Origin: Nageia nagi
Lineage: Eukaryota; Pinophyta
Direction: 5' to 3'
DNA length: 64,000 bases
Assembly: GCA_050084985.1 (NCBI GenBank)
Contig: JBITNC010000001.1
Span: 8,742,001 to 8,806,000 of the forward strand
Shown here in pieces: positions 46,023 through 58,391 of this stretch; positions within the stretch are counted from its first letter, which is position 1; each line of letters begins with the position of its first letter. Under the pieces are notes generated by a model. It ran no database searches and was not told the origin of the DNA. It saw only the letters and a list, made by a program, of their open reading frames with translations. Both the position numbers and the translations under genes were made by a program.

Positions 46023-47326
46023 TGATCTTCTTTTCTACTATACAAGCTTGGCACCTTCCTATACCACCAAATTGTGAGTCAAAAAGGTTGGATATAATCT
46101 TATAATGTCACTATATTCCCAAAAAAATATGTCCTTAAACTCTATTAAGAATCGATGATACATTCTTTTTTTCTCTAATGATTCTTGTTCCAATCTAAAC
46201 AATATTTGGCACCTCTTTTGTACCAATATTTATCTCAACATGAGGTTCATTAAACCATGGTATCTCATCACCAGGTTAATATAGGGTAGGCAATGCCCCC
46301 AATCATGTTATGAAATGAGAAAAAGAATGTCACACACACACTCCTATCTAGCTAGCCTACTCTATGCAATGAAATAAGAAGGTAGGCTAGTGTAGTAAGG
46401 AATAACTTGCTATCTCCTCCATATCCTCTCTAAAATAGGCATTGATATGATAAGAAATCTTACATTTTCTCTTGTAATGGAATGATTTGAACTCTGATCA
46501 TGCCCCCAACGTATGCAAAAGCACATCATCCATTTTGAACACATCATTAGACCTAGAAATGATCCTGTTAAGCATGGGCTAAGAGGAATCATAATATGTT
46601 GACTTAGCACAAGTGCTAAGATTAGCACAAGCATGAATATTTGTGTGGGTGCTATACTTTTTTGGAGATTTACCCTTGATTGTTGATGCCAACTAAACCA
46701 TATTGACTAATTGCAACTCTGATTCTACTTCAGACTCATCATCACTATTATATGAGACCAAATTTCTATTATTTACCTTCTCTATTCAAAGGCCACTTTT
46801 CCCATCATTTGACTCAAACATATTTGTAGGTAACTCTTTAATTCCTTTTTTATTTCATCCAAGGCCTTTATCTTTGTACCTTCTGTATTCCATGTACTAT
46901 GATATCAATGGTGAATGATACCTCATCTATCTTGTCTTTATGTTGATCTTAACAATATGGGTTTCTACCTTGTTGTTCTCCATTTTTGATTTTGATTTTG
47001 ATTCTAAAGTATTAGTATTGCATCTTGATATCATCCTCTTCTAATTTTGATTGATCCTGATTACATTTGCAACAATGAGGGTAGCATGGGCATTGAGGTG
47101 AGCATGACCACTGATGCTAGTGTAGATGCTAGTCATCCTTGGTTTTCTAATACCTTCCTAAGAATATGATATTATCTTAAATGACCCTCTAGCTAATGAC
47201 ATAGGTACCAATACTAGTTTCTTTGTACAGCTACATAGTATCATTGTCTTCTTCATCTTCCTCATTGTCTTCATTATTATCTTCATGGATTTTAAGATTT
47301 TTATATGGAACTATAATGTTCTCAAC

Positions 47327-47620
47327 TTATGCAATCATATTTGGATTTTCATCCAATGCTTCCACTACATATTCATGTTCATCATGGTTAAATTTAATCA
47401 ATCTATGTAATGTAGATGGTTCACACCTCATAGGATGTATCCATGGTCTCCCAAGGAACATATCGTAAGGAAGCTTCTTGTCTAGCACATAGGGCATAAC
47501 ATAGGTTACCACTATCATAACCTATGATATTGTACTTATTTTGTACAAATTTTGGTATCAAATTACCACTAAACTTATTTAGGAAGTCAATGGAGCAAAT
47601 ATTTAAACCTACACCACCAT
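47327..47620 (-). pseudogene. Element E protease C-terminal part
   Basis: LPYDMFLGRPWIHPMRCEPS followed by TLHRLIKF is the signature that ends plant Tat protease domains. The active-site half upstream is not readable. Confidence 0.7.
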
Positions 47621-47816
47621 CTACAAATACATGCTTGATTATTTTTCTTAGTCATTTTACACATATATGGATTGACAAGCATCTATCAATGATATCATCA
47701 TTGGGAATTTCATGTTTAGTAAACGTAATAACATTATTGAAACAACAATCATACCTACTAATGAACTAGTAGAAATATCCTTATCAACATCAATGCCACT
47801 AAATAGTTTGAAAATG

Positions 47817-48209
47817 CTAGTCTATGTTCTTTAGATGTTTCAAATAATTTAAGAAAAATAATTTTAGCATTTTATGTTTAAGATTTTGCAAAATATTATT
47901 TTTGCATTTATGTTTCGTCTTTTCCTTAAGAAAAGTTTTAGAAAGTACCCCTTTTGTAGCAAAAATTAGGTTAGGAATACCTTTCTTTGATCTTGTGGTT
48001 GCATTGCATGTTTGTTCCAAATTTGAACTTGCATATGAATCTACATTTGGACTGAATTCATCATCAAATTCAATAGGTTCACCATTATCATCATAGAAAA
48101 CCATATTCACCATATTGATGGAAGGTAGATCATAATTTTTGAATTTGAGTACATCATTTTCATATGAAACTGTACCACTATCCAATAAATATTTTAATTT
48201 CTTTCTCAA
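47817..48209 (-). pseudogene. Element E gag-protease linker
   Basis: LRKKLKYLLDSGTVSYEN-like start followed by PSINMVNMV matches the conserved linker before protease in Tat-type polyproteins (a 'lid ... G-hydrophobic' helix then NMV). The C-terminal half is lysine-rich and uninformative. Confidence 0.55.
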
Positions 48210-48479
48210 AACATAATAACTTATTGTATTATGCCCTTTGATTTGATGATACTTGCAAAATTGATTTTCCCTATACCAACTAGGATTTTCATCTTTAGGC
48301 TTTGTTTAATTAAACCCTTCTCTAGACATTCTTGAAACATTTGGATAGGGTTTACCAATAATGGATACATTTCTTTAGCTAATTTCCTATCTTTAGGCTT
48401 GTCTTGGTGAGATGGTTCAAATGTGTTAACTAAAGTATCATACTTTTTGTTATAGGGATTTGTAACATTGTATTTGTTG

Positions 48480-49220
48480 GAGGAGGATTATATATATTAA
48501 ATTAAATTAGAACTTACTAAGAATTCTCAAGCCCTTTTTCACTGAGAACAAGATTAATTTTTTCAAGTAATACCTTTGTAATGAAGCTCTCTTCAACCTT
48601 TTAGTCAATGGATCTCCAAAGCTTGATGAATATAAGAGAAAACTTGTCCAACCTCTCCATTTGGCCTTGCTTACAATGGATCAAATCTATCAAATCAACT
48701 AGTTTCTTCACATTGCATCTAAAGTTAGACTTGAACTGATCCTTTAACTTCTAATATAATGTTATAGATATTGGTTCCAAGCTATGAAACCACTTGTGAG
48801 CTTCATCAGTTAAACTCATTGGGAAATATTTTCTTTTAAATGATCATTAATAACCCCACATTTAAGCTCCATAATGTAATTATAACCTTGAAGATTAGTG
48901 ATAGGATCAATCTCACCATCAAACTTTTCAAATTTAGAATCTTTATCTATACCGACAAGGAATGTATTTTGAATCTCCATACTCAATGGGTTACCCTTAT
49001 TTTATGTCTGATTTGCATGAACTCCAAATTTTCTCCTGAGATGTACAACATGAGACTCAAGATTCTTGAATTCTTCATTAGTGAAGGTAGCTAAATTAGA
49101 TGCATGATTACCAACATTCATGCTAGTAATAGTGTTGGTGCTGATGTTAACATCCCTCCTAATGTGCGTATCCATGCTAGGTTGATTAATGATTTGGACT
49201 ACCAATGTAGATGCTTTCAC
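48480..49220 (-). pseudogene. Element E gag, broken
   Basis: Minus strand, starting near 49220. The gag core reads MSLTDEAHKWFHSLEPIS near 48820-48765, then KLKDQFKSNF, and QGQMERLDKFSLIFIKLW near 48660. A stop lies at about 49004 and others follow 48610. Confidence 0.75.
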
Positions 49221-49320
49221 AATAAAAGCTTAAAAATTGGGAGTTCTTGATGTAAAAATATGGGTAGGTTCGAGAGCACTTATATTCTAACCTTAATTAA
49301 GAGGAAGAAAATGCTATAAA

Positions 49321-49332
49321 AGGTGGGCACCA
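49321..49332 (-). other. Element E primer-binding site
   Basis: TGGTGCCCACCT on the minus strand, three bases after the 5' LTR end. It resembles the TGGCGCCCACC form used by many Tat-type elements; the tRNA is not identified here. Confidence 0.6.
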
Positions 49333-49335
49333 ATA

Positions 49336-50129
49336 TGTTAATATGTGTTTTGGTATAACCTAGGGTTTTTATTCTAAATGAGCCAAAGTGCACATAAAAA
49401 TTTATTATATGATTTATCTAAGCTAATTAACCTAAATAAACATACATGAATAAGGGAATATAATAATGCAATAATAGAATAACAAAATTACATTGATGTC
49501 AAGTTTTAAAATGAGTTACATGTACTAAAGAGAAAGGAATCAAGTGAAAGATAAATACTAGTGTGTCTTTACCTATGTTGAAGTCAAGGATATGATGGAT
49601 GAACTTCTCAAAGAGTTGTGACCTTGCTATGTGAACCCCAAGGCCTACTGTAAAAGAAACTTCAACATGAGTGCTAAACTTTGAGAGCTCAATGAGATGT
49701 GAACATTCCTGGAGAATGAGGTTTGCTAACAAGGATTGATGATAGCATAGATGATAATAAGTCAAACCAAGCATATGATCATGGAAGTTGATGATAGATA
49801 TTCACTCAAGTGGTAACAAGATTATAATATTTATATAAGGTGTTTAAGAATACCCAACCCAAGTGTACGTTACCAACTATCGAGATGTAATCTTGACATG
49901 CTTTCCATAGGCTAGAGATACTTATATTTATATCAAGTGAGATTCAACATTTGACCCCTTGAATATTGGTTGAAGCCATCCTGGTATACCTAGATAACAT
50001 AAAACATAAGAACAAAACCTAAGAAATATATGATAATAAGGTAGAATATGATTGAAATGTGATTAAATGTGTATGTAAAGTTTCACCTAAGTGGGACCAT
50101 GTTAAGGGGACCACTTTTAGGTGTCAACA
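49336..50129 (-). repeat. Element E 5' LTR
   Basis: Partner of 31554-32351. On the minus strand it runs TGTTGACACC...TTAACA. Confidence 0.88.
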
Positions 50130-51500
50130 TTAGTATTTCATATGGATGTGAAGAGAACCTTTTTGCATGGTGATTTTCATGAGGAGATTAATATGGAGTA
50201 TCCTGTCAATTTTATCCAATATTTCTCACTTATTTGTAGTCTTAGAAAAACTCTCTATGGCCTCAAACAAGCTCCTTAAGCATGGTACAAGAATATGGAC
50301 TCTTTCCTCCACTCCATTGATTTTTTACGGTGTTCCTCTAACCATAAAGTATATATTTGGAGACATGGAGAAGACACCACCTTTTTGGCATTTTATGTTG
50401 ATTATCTTCTCACTAGAACCTCCCGCTCTCACATTCAAATAGTTCAATAGGCTCTCTTTGAGAGATTTGATATGGTAGACCTTAGATTTTTCCATTACTT
50501 CCTTGGTTTTTAGGTGACATAGATAGATTCAAGAATTTCCATATCTTAGAAGAAATATGCCTTATATATTCTTCAACTATTTAGGATGGTAGATTGCAAT
50601 CCTTCTCTGAAACCTTTTCAGAGTGGGGTAACTTTGATTTCCACTTGCACTTCACCATTATGTGATGTATCATTAGTTGGTTGGGAGTCTTCTATACCTT
50701 ACACATACTTGATCAAATATTTATATGCAAATGGGGTTGTTTCTCGATTTGCATAGACCCCTCATGAGTCTCATTAGTAGGTAACCAAGAGGATTCTTTG
50801 ATATGTGAGGGATACTACCCATTTTGGTTTGTATTACACAAGAGGTAATCCAATGTTGATTGGATATACATATTCTAGTTGTACTAGTTCTTTTGATGAT
50901 CATTGTTCCACTTTTGGGTATGTATTTTGTATTGATACTTCTCCCATTGCTTGGTCGTGCAAGAAGCAATAAGCTATTACACTATCATCGACTGAGGCAG
51001 AGTATAAGACAACTATTTATGCAATTTAGGAGGCACTTTGGCTTTGGTAATTATTGGAGAAATTTGGCTTTCCCCAATCTCAGACCATAGTTATTTGGTA
51101 TGGCAATCATAATGCGATCCACATTTCATGCAATCTTATTGAGCATCAATGTACCAAATACATTGAGGTTCACATGTAATTCATTTATCAATATATTCAA
51201 GATCACATTCTCAACTTGGAGCACATTCCTATAGAGTAGCAAATCATAGACATCTTCACTAAATCCTTTAAGTTTCCTTGTTTCCTTGAGTTATGTGGCT
51301 TGCTTGGGGTGCAAAAAGTTATCCTTGGAGGTTTTGATGAGGATATCTCCTCTTCATCCTACCTCTTCTACTATGAGATTATTTTTTTCCCATGTATTTT
51401 TTCCATCATCTTTCAATAGATTATTTGTACATATTGTACATGAGTACCTAATTCATCCTTTTCTTTGAGAATCATTTTTGTAGATGTACCACTTACATTA
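50130..51500 (+). pseudogene. Element D RT C-terminal part and RNase H, broken
   Basis: Continues element D's RT after the element E insertion: [29 protein letters not shown], stop, AWYKNMD, then FYVDYLLT, where the second Asp of YVDD is Tyr, so the polymerase would be dead. RNase H: LIGYTYSSC, STFGYVFCIDTSPIAWSCKK, LSSTEAEYKTT and YGNHNAIHIS, ending IIDIFTKSFKFPCF near 51275. Stops are frequent. 51290-51513 has no recognised gene. Confidence 0.85.
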
Positions 51501-51513
51501 CCTCCTTGTTCAC

Positions 51514-51523
51514 TTAAGGGGGG
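51514..51523 (+). other. Element D polypurine tract
   Basis: TTAAGGGGGG immediately before the 3' LTR. Confidence 0.8.
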
Positions 51524-51806
51524 TGTTAGAGTATTAATTTCACTTAGGAGTATTTTATTTTTTTCCTACGTCTTATTATTTCTAGCTAGTTTGTTGTGAT
51601 GATTACCATATCTTTGTCACTTTATGGATTTTTCAATTCATGCATGGTTGACATGCTTTTGTACACTAGCTTGTATTTTAGCCTATTTATTTGGGCTATA
51701 GTCTTATTTAAATTTGATCAATTTTGATTGAGCTTATTTAAATTTTATGATGTTGTGCATTTTATGTGTTGTTGGGCTTGATTTGCTTCCCTTAAAAATC
51801 TTTTCA
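51524..51806 (+). repeat. Element D 3' LTR
   Basis: 283 bp, TGTTAGAGTATTAAT...CTTTTCA, partner of 28227-28509. Confidence 0.88.
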
Positions 51807-51811
51807 TATAG

Positions 51812-53171
51812 TTGATGCCTTACACCATGAGCTGGTCTATAAGAAAAGCCTTCTACCTACTTATTTTATTGACCTATATCAACTCATTGGAGGGATTCTC
51901 ACATGGGTTGATCCTTCATGGGTGTTGAATATGTCCTTCTCAACATGTCAAAGCCCTTTATTGTACTCACTTAGTTAGTTGGGAGACATGTTAGATATAG
52001 ATAAACATACATAATGTTATCATTTGGATGGAGCTCAAAACAAGGTCTTTGATACCAATATCAATAGAGTCTTTTATCTAGTAGTTTAGTGTATGTAGTG
52101 CATTTGTTCCCTTAAAAAAAAATAGGGCATTGAAGCTTATCCATAAGGACTTACCACGAGAGCAACTAAGCTTAGGGGTTAGTTTCCATTCTCCTTAGAG
52201 ATTTGTTATGATAAAGATTAATACCCCTTTGAAAAAATCTTTCAAATGAATATCACTAAGTGCTAATCCTCCCATGTATAAATAGGTATACAAGATTATC
52301 CAATTATAACCTCTATTTTAGGTAGTCTAAATCATATGATAATGAAATTACACCTATTAATCTATTAATCAGCCTAAGATTGTAACCCTAACTAGATCTC
52401 CATTGAATAAAGTGTGTTAAGCTTTGAGATCACCAATTTTTATTCAAATTTAAGGTAAATGATGATTTCTCAAGAGAAAATGACCTAATACCCTTAACCA
52501 ACCTAATCCAAAGTGCAAATTGGTGCCTTATCTATTACATCATAGAGTTTAACAAACATTAACAAAGAATGAGGAATAAGATTGGTGCTATTTTTAATCA
52601 CTAAACCAACACATACTATGAAAGTCATATAATACACAATGTATAATAAGCATTTATTTATATACTTTGAAAGTCATGTATTGATAATATTTCACATCCC
52701 TTTGATTTGCATCAAAATAGTGTCATTAAGTATGAAACCCCCTTGGTATCAATAAATATGTGAGAACACCTAGCTATGTTCTCTTTTTTGGGCTAAATTC
52801 AACATCCCATGTAATATATTTAATCTAATCTAATTATTGAGAATGTAACCCTATAATGAGTTCACTTAATATTTTTTCATTACTCTTGAATGAAATCACC
52901 AGTATTTCCTATTCTATTTGTTTGTTAAAATAGAAATGGGCTTATTTTGAAGAAAAACAACCTAAACTAGTAAGTAGATTGGTGCTCTCATTCACAATTG
53001 GGTGCAGAGTCATACATAACTGAGAAGAAATTGAACATAAAGAAGTGAAACATTCATACATTTATCCATTCAAATAATGTACCATATAAATATACAAGTG
53101 ATGAAGAAACAACTATTAAATATTCAAATGACGTAACATTCAATAATTGGAACAAAAGACATTCATACATG
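51812..53171 (+). other. DNA flanking element D on the right, no gene recognised
   Basis: The first ~120 bases read openly (VDALHHELVYKKSLLPTYF) and may continue region X across the element D insertion. The rest is AT-rich without recognised features. Confidence 0.45.
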
Positions 53172-53176
53172 AAACA

Positions 53177-53641
53177 TGTTAGAATATATAATGTATTTTT
53201 GTGTAAGTTAGTATTTAGGTGGTATCTAAGTATCAATAATCCTTTTATGTAATTCCCTATTTTATCAATAAATACCTAAAAATGATAAAGTAGTATAAGA
53301 CTTTGACTTCATCCAAGTATGACACTTGTCCATGCTAACCCCATGTAAACCTTGAGTTAAGGTGAGGTTATCACCTATAATAAGAGGGTATGGGCTTGTT
53401 GTATAACACACTTGTATAAAGCACTCTCATGCTTGTAGTATGAGAAGAGCTTAATCTTGTAGGAAGCTTAAAGTGCTTCTAGTTGCAAACAAAGTTAGAG
53501 TTCTTGAGAAAATAGGAAATAGAAAATAGAGATGGTTCAAGTGTATGTACTCCCTTAGTTGGAGGAACCACTATACATGTTTGTGTTCTCTTGTGTGAAT
53601 GATCTATATGTTATTAAGAGTAGTGGAAGATTCCATCCTTC
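53177..53641 (+). repeat. Solo LTR distantly related to the F/H family
   Basis: Begins TGTTAGAAT and ends near ATTCCATCCTTCA. It shares with the F LTR (opposite strand) the block TGTACTCCC...GGAGGAACCAC followed by TGTGTGAATGAT. No primer site follows and no partner is nearby. Flanks AAACA and AAAAA are a weak candidate target duplication. Confidence 0.6.
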
Positions 53642-54462
53642 AAAAAAGAAAATGAACCAAAAAGAGCATCATAATTTTCATTAAAATAGAATTCAATTTG
53701 TGAATACAACAATACTTGCTTGTACATTCAATAAAAGAATCACAATGATTAGATCAATGATCTTATCCTTGATATAGTACTTGTAAAAAAAATATAAAAT
53801 ATGCCCTATCTTAGAAAAACTACTCTATTATAGATCTCCATAGAATATCCATGAGCCAAATAGTTTGCAACTTGATGATTGCCTTGTAACATGTACAAAT
53901 AAACTAACTCAAAATGCATGGAAGAACAAAGATGAAAAACAAAGAAGAAGACACACTTAGAGCAAACAAAATACCTTTCTAGTCAAAATTGAAAAATAAG
54001 AAAACACCCCTTCCCCTTGATTGTCTTATGATATTTGTAGATAAAAATAAATATAATTGTTGCCATCTCATTGATTCTATTCTAAAAAGATGCTCCCATA
54101 AAGAGATGCTCCCACTACTGTATATTTCAAAAAGATACTTCCAACACCACTTTTAAACATGCTTAAGGTGTCTCTTTCACCACCTTAATTGCTGGTGCTA
54201 GAAGATTCCATTTAGAAAGTTGAAAATTTGGCACATGCTATAGGATCTTCTACCACTTAAAGACCTCCATATTTATGTCATATAACTATATATGCATACA
54301 TATCCAACACTCCTAGTGACTTCCAAGCGCATATTATCCTTACTTTTCTAAAATAAGAGTGTTTCAACAAGTTTTTGGATAGTTTTAATGAAATAATGCA
54401 CTAATTATAGCAATTTTTAGATAGTTTTAATGAAATAATGCACTAATTATAGTAATTTTTGG
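53642..54462 (+). other. Undefined AT-rich DNA
   Basis: No gene or element recognised. A ~50-bp direct duplication (TTTTAATGAAATAATGCACT) at about 54386 and 54424 precedes the tandem repeats. Confidence 0.5.
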
Positions 54463-54835
54463 GACCTAAGAAAGGAGTGATATCAATAGAGTAGAGGCTC
54501 GTCTAAAATCGAACCCTAGGAGAAATGATGTTAGCAAGTAGTGTTAAAAGTTTCATAATGACTAAGTGTTTCAGGGCATAAAAGGAAGTGATGTCAATAG
54601 AGTAGAGGCTCATCTAAAATTAGACCTTAAGAGAACTGATGTCAGTAGAGTAGAGGCTCATCTAAAATTGAACCCCAGGAGCAGTGATGTCAGCAAGTAG
54701 TGTTATAAGTTCCATAATGATTAAGTGTTTCAAGGCATAAAAGGAAGTGATGTTAGTAGAGTAGAGGCTCATCTAAAATTGGACCCCAAGAGTAGTGATG
54801 TCAGCAAGTAGTGTTAAAAGTTCCACAATGGCTAA
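54463..54835 (+). repeat. Tandem repeat of ~115-150-bp units upstream of element G gag
   Basis: Three full units and one partial, each with AAGTGATGTCAATAGAGTAG, AGGCTCATCTAAAATTG and GATGTCAGCAAGTAGTG followed by TTCCATAATG. Copies start near 54463, 54577, 54648 (internal part) and 54737. It may belong to the 5' LTR of element G, but the matching 3' LTR is outside the window. Confidence 0.75.
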
Positions 54836-55550
54836 GTCAGTTGATTTCAAAGCATGAAAGAATGTAACATCAATGAAGTAAAGCAAAGCCCATTTTGGCC
54901 AAAAGAATGGGTCCAAAGAATGATGACATCACGAGTAAGACTAAAATTTTTCGAAGTTATTTACTTCACCTTACAAAAGTACATAAAAGAAAGTGACATC
55001 AATAAAAATAAAAGAACTTTCAAATCAGATGGTTTAGAAACCAATGATGTTAGATGTAACAAAAGGGATCTCTGCCCAAGCAAAACTTCACCAAAGAACT
55101 CTAGAGCATGTGCCAAAGATCAAGAAAACTCTAGAACAATCACTTGAAGATGAAGAAACTTTGAAATCACCATAGTCAGTTAGAGAATATTTCATAATTG
55201 TAATACAAGTTTAAATAGCACCCGAGAAGCATGCCCATCATAATTTAGAGGTAGTTATATTTTTAGACCTTTTAGTTTTTAGAAATAAAATGCCATATGG
55301 TAGGAATAGTTAGCTATTTATTAAAATAAGGCTAGAATCTTTGGTCCATTTTGTAACTATTTTGTTTCAATCTTTTCACAAGTGCTTTAGCCTAGTGTAA
55401 ATTTAGTCAAAGATAAGGAAAAGGGGTCAGAATTTCTAGTATTGCCCCTTGTATTTATTTTTGAAGACCTTTTGTTCTATCAATTATACAATGCCATCTT
55501 GACCTTTCTTGTCCAACACTTGGTGTTATTATTTTTAATTTAGTTATATT

Positions 55551-56561
55551 GTGGCAAATAATCGATATTTGAGTAGTATCAACACTTTAGAATCTCTATT
55601 CAAAATAGTACCATTTGACCTTCATACTAGGACTGCTCCTTCTAGAATGGCTAATCCTGCTCCAAATATTTATCCTACATGGGATGATGGGGTACCCTTG
55701 GCTCTAGCTACACTGCATGATATCCCAAGAAACATCTTTAAAACTCCACCCGAGTTCGATGCCACCATGGAGAAGACAACCTATGAACACTATGTGGATG
55801 TGGCTGATTTGGATAAGCTCCATAATATTTAGCATGAAGATGTCATGGTAAAACTACTAGCATAATCTTTTAAGGGTAGGGTTATTGATTGGTATAGAAT
55901 CCTTGCTAGTGGATCTATAACTTCCTAGACTTAGTTGGCAAAACCTTGCATCCTAGAATTTAATGAAGTAGGAGACCTCTCCTCCTTACTAACTCAGTTC
56001 ACCTCTATCAAAAGACATGAATTGGAGAATATTACAGATTTTAATATTAGGTTCCAAAAATCTTGGAAAAGGGTTTTGGTATTGGTTAGGCCCCAAGAAT
56101 CTCAAGCTTTAATGTATTATTTGAGAGCCTTTCCTCCATATCTCTCTTTGCAAATTCAAAATTTTAGAGTAACCACTTTTTTGGAGGTTTATAGACAAGC
56201 AATGTTTGCCAAAGCTTATCTCATTTTGAAGGGAAAACTATCTAGTCACATGCCAATGCCATACTTTCCAATGTTACCATAAAACTAGGTAATAAGACTT
56301 TTAGCAATTTGTATGGCCTCGCCTCTGGCTAGTATTCTTGCATTGGTTCAACAATTTCCATTAACCTTGCCTGCCTCAAGAGCTCCTCTGGCTTTACCAA
56401 CCCCACATCAGTTAGGGATAAATCAAGTAGCTTTCTCTCAAAGCAAGATACAAGAATTGAAATCTTTGTGTAGGAACATGGCAAACCAAATCACCCTCTT
56501 GAGTAGACAAAATAATGCTAGGAGATTCCCATATCCAACTATAGAAAAAGTTCAAAATTAG
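55551..56561 (+). pseudogene. Element G gag, broken
   Basis: Retrotransposon gag: DLDKLHNI, stop, HEDVMVKLLA, then VIDWYRILASGSITS with SLLTQFTSIKRHELENITDF and YYLRAFPPYLSLQI. Stops near 55831, 55864 and 56281. A Pro-rich stretch and SKIQELKSLCRNMANQITLL follow. No zinc knuckle was found. Confidence 0.78.
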
Positions 56562-57063
56562 GATGTGTTAGTATAAGATATAGATCAAGCTTCTTCTTTC
56601 AGATAGATAGTATGCTTATGTTTAGCTTGCAATGATGCTCATGAATAAACTTATTACCCTATATATCAATATCAGGAGTACTTATCTAAAAATGGAGGAA
56701 TTTCTCCACCTAGTGTGACTGATGACATGATTCAAAATGTAAATTTGATGAATTTTGCCCTAGCTGATGTAGGTGTTTTTGCTATATAAACAAGGTTTGC
56801 AAAGAAAAGGTCATGATCTAGTAACCTCTAAGAAGCCCGATATAGCTCCTAGTTTTGCAAACATGACAACCCCAAAAGAGGTTGCATCTCATAAATTTCC
56901 AATTTCAAAAGCTAGACAGATGCCTAAAGTTGATGATTAGATGGTCTAGAAGTTAAGGTTCCCCTCACTCAGTAGGCATTAGAGGAGGAATGATACTTAA
57001 TAGTTTCAACAAAGGTTTGCTGACAAAGAAGGTAAGCCTCCAATCATTCATGATTTCAATATT

Positions 57064-57833
57064 ATGGAAGAATTAATGACAACCCCTTCAAATATATCTT
57101 TATTTGATGCTTTAAAAATCCCTAGGCAAATCAATTTACTATGGGCATCTCTTATAGCATTAAATGAAGGAATGGATAGGGTGTTGAATTTGTTTGATAC
57201 ATCCATATATATGAGGATGGGAAAAAATAAACCACCAACTTTTTATATGACTCTAGAGGTCGAGGGTATGTGCTACATAACTATCTAGTTGATTCCGAAG
57301 CAACCACTACCATCATGCCTAAAGTAGTATGTGATGTAATGGGGCTACCTCTCACTAGAACATCCATAAGAGTGTTGCAGTTAGACTCAACCCTAGTTAA
57401 AATTGTTGAAGTTATCAAAGATATAGTTCTAAAGATACATAAGTGTCCTTCTATGGTTATCACTCAAGAAATTGTAGTAGTTGAAGTTTCTCCTCTTTTC
57501 AGGTTATGTCTATCTAGAGAATTCATAGCAAAAATAGGGGGTTATATAGCAATGGATTACACTCATTATTTAATTCCTTGTGGGGATAAGAGAGTAAGGT
57601 TGGATAATGAAATTGTTTTTGATGTTCATGTAGAAAAGGAGGAAATCAATGCAATCCTAAGTGAGTTAGAAGAGAGTGAGTTGTTGTTGGAAGAATTGCA
57701 AATTGAAGACCCCATGTCTATGAATATGCTTAACACCATTTATTACATGGAGTTTGAGAATTATTATTTGATGAAACTAGAGCTCTTCATCCCAAAGCTC
57801 ACCAACGATGAGTTCAAAAGTGGTGAAGTCTAG
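57064..57833 (+). pseudogene. Element G protease, broken
   Basis: NIMEELMTTPSNISLFDALK is the conserved helix before protease in this group. The active site reads LVDSEATTTIMPKVV: the Gly of D-S-G is Glu. CLSREFIAKIGGYIAMDYTH follows as the C-terminal part. A stop and frame change lie between helix and active site (~57287). An acidic linker (ILSELEESELLLEELQ) leads to the next domain. Confidence 0.8.
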
Positions 57834-57836
57834 GAA

Positions 57837-58391
57837 ATGTTCTTTGATGGAGCTATATCTAGAAATGGGTTAGGTACTAGGACTGTTCTGATTGATATAA
57901 TGGGAAAAATTCATAAATTCTCTTACAAACTCACATGGATGTGTACCAATAATGCGGTTGAGTATGAAGCCATTTGCCTTGTCCTGAAGCAAGTAATTAA
58001 AATGCAGATCCACTATGTGAAAATTAAAGGAGACTCATATTTGATTGTAAAGCAAGTCACAGGCAAGTGTTCTATTAAACATAATTATTTAAAGTCTTAC
58101 AAGAATAGAGTGTGGGATCTATTTGAAAATTTTGAAGCTCTACACATACAATCCATTCCAAGGAAGTTGAACCATGAAGATGATGCATTATCTCAAATGG
58201 GAGCCAGTTTTGATCCCACCAATGACTGGTTCTGGAAAATGGGGGCCCAACTTATCTTTAGACCTTCTATTTCAAATAATGATTCCTTTTGGAAAGTATT
58301 TAAAGATGAGGTTCAAATCAATCAATTTTTGCTACAGCAGTCTATATGTCATGCAATAGGAGAAGAAGATGCCAACATATTTGAAGAATAA
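57837..58391 (+). pseudogene. Element G additional RNase H, located before the RT
   Basis: An RVT_3-type RNase H: MFFDGAISRNGLGTRTVLI with the first Asp, CTNNAVEYEAICLVL with the catalytic Glu, IKGDSYLIVKQVTG with the next Asp, and PRKLNHEDDALSQM with the last acidic residue. All four acidic positions are kept, in a 184-codon open stretch. It is followed by RPSISNNDSFWKVF, a linker that precedes RT in related polyproteins. An ordinary RNase H also follows the RT, so the element has two. Confidence 0.83.

Larger units (their letters stand above)
31554..50129 (-). mobile_element. Element E: Tat-like Ty3/gypsy element, split by element F
   Basis: LTRs of ~798 bp (31554-32351) and ~794 bp (49336-50129), ends TGTTGA...TCAACA, about 9.4 kb without element F. 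Minus-strand order: gag, protease, RT, RNase H, extra RNase H, integrase. Flanking pentamers are TCAAT (31549-31553) and TTAGT (50130-50134), differing by two transitions; taking out E plus one copy brings element D's RT frame back into register at RWSI/FHMDV, which independently supports the 5-bp duplication. All domains are damaged. Confidence 0.9.
28227..51806 (+). mobile_element. Element D: old Ty1/copia element, split by element E
   Basis: 283-bp LTRs at 28227-28509 and 51524-51806 bracket a copia gag-pol region; removing element E and one duplication copy leaves about 5.0 kb, a normal copia size. Flanking pentamers are AATAG (28222-28226) and TATAG (51807-51811), a one-mismatch target duplication. 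By eye about 35 of 283 LTR positions differ, so this is the oldest member of the nest. Every domain has stops or deletions. Confidence 0.9.
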
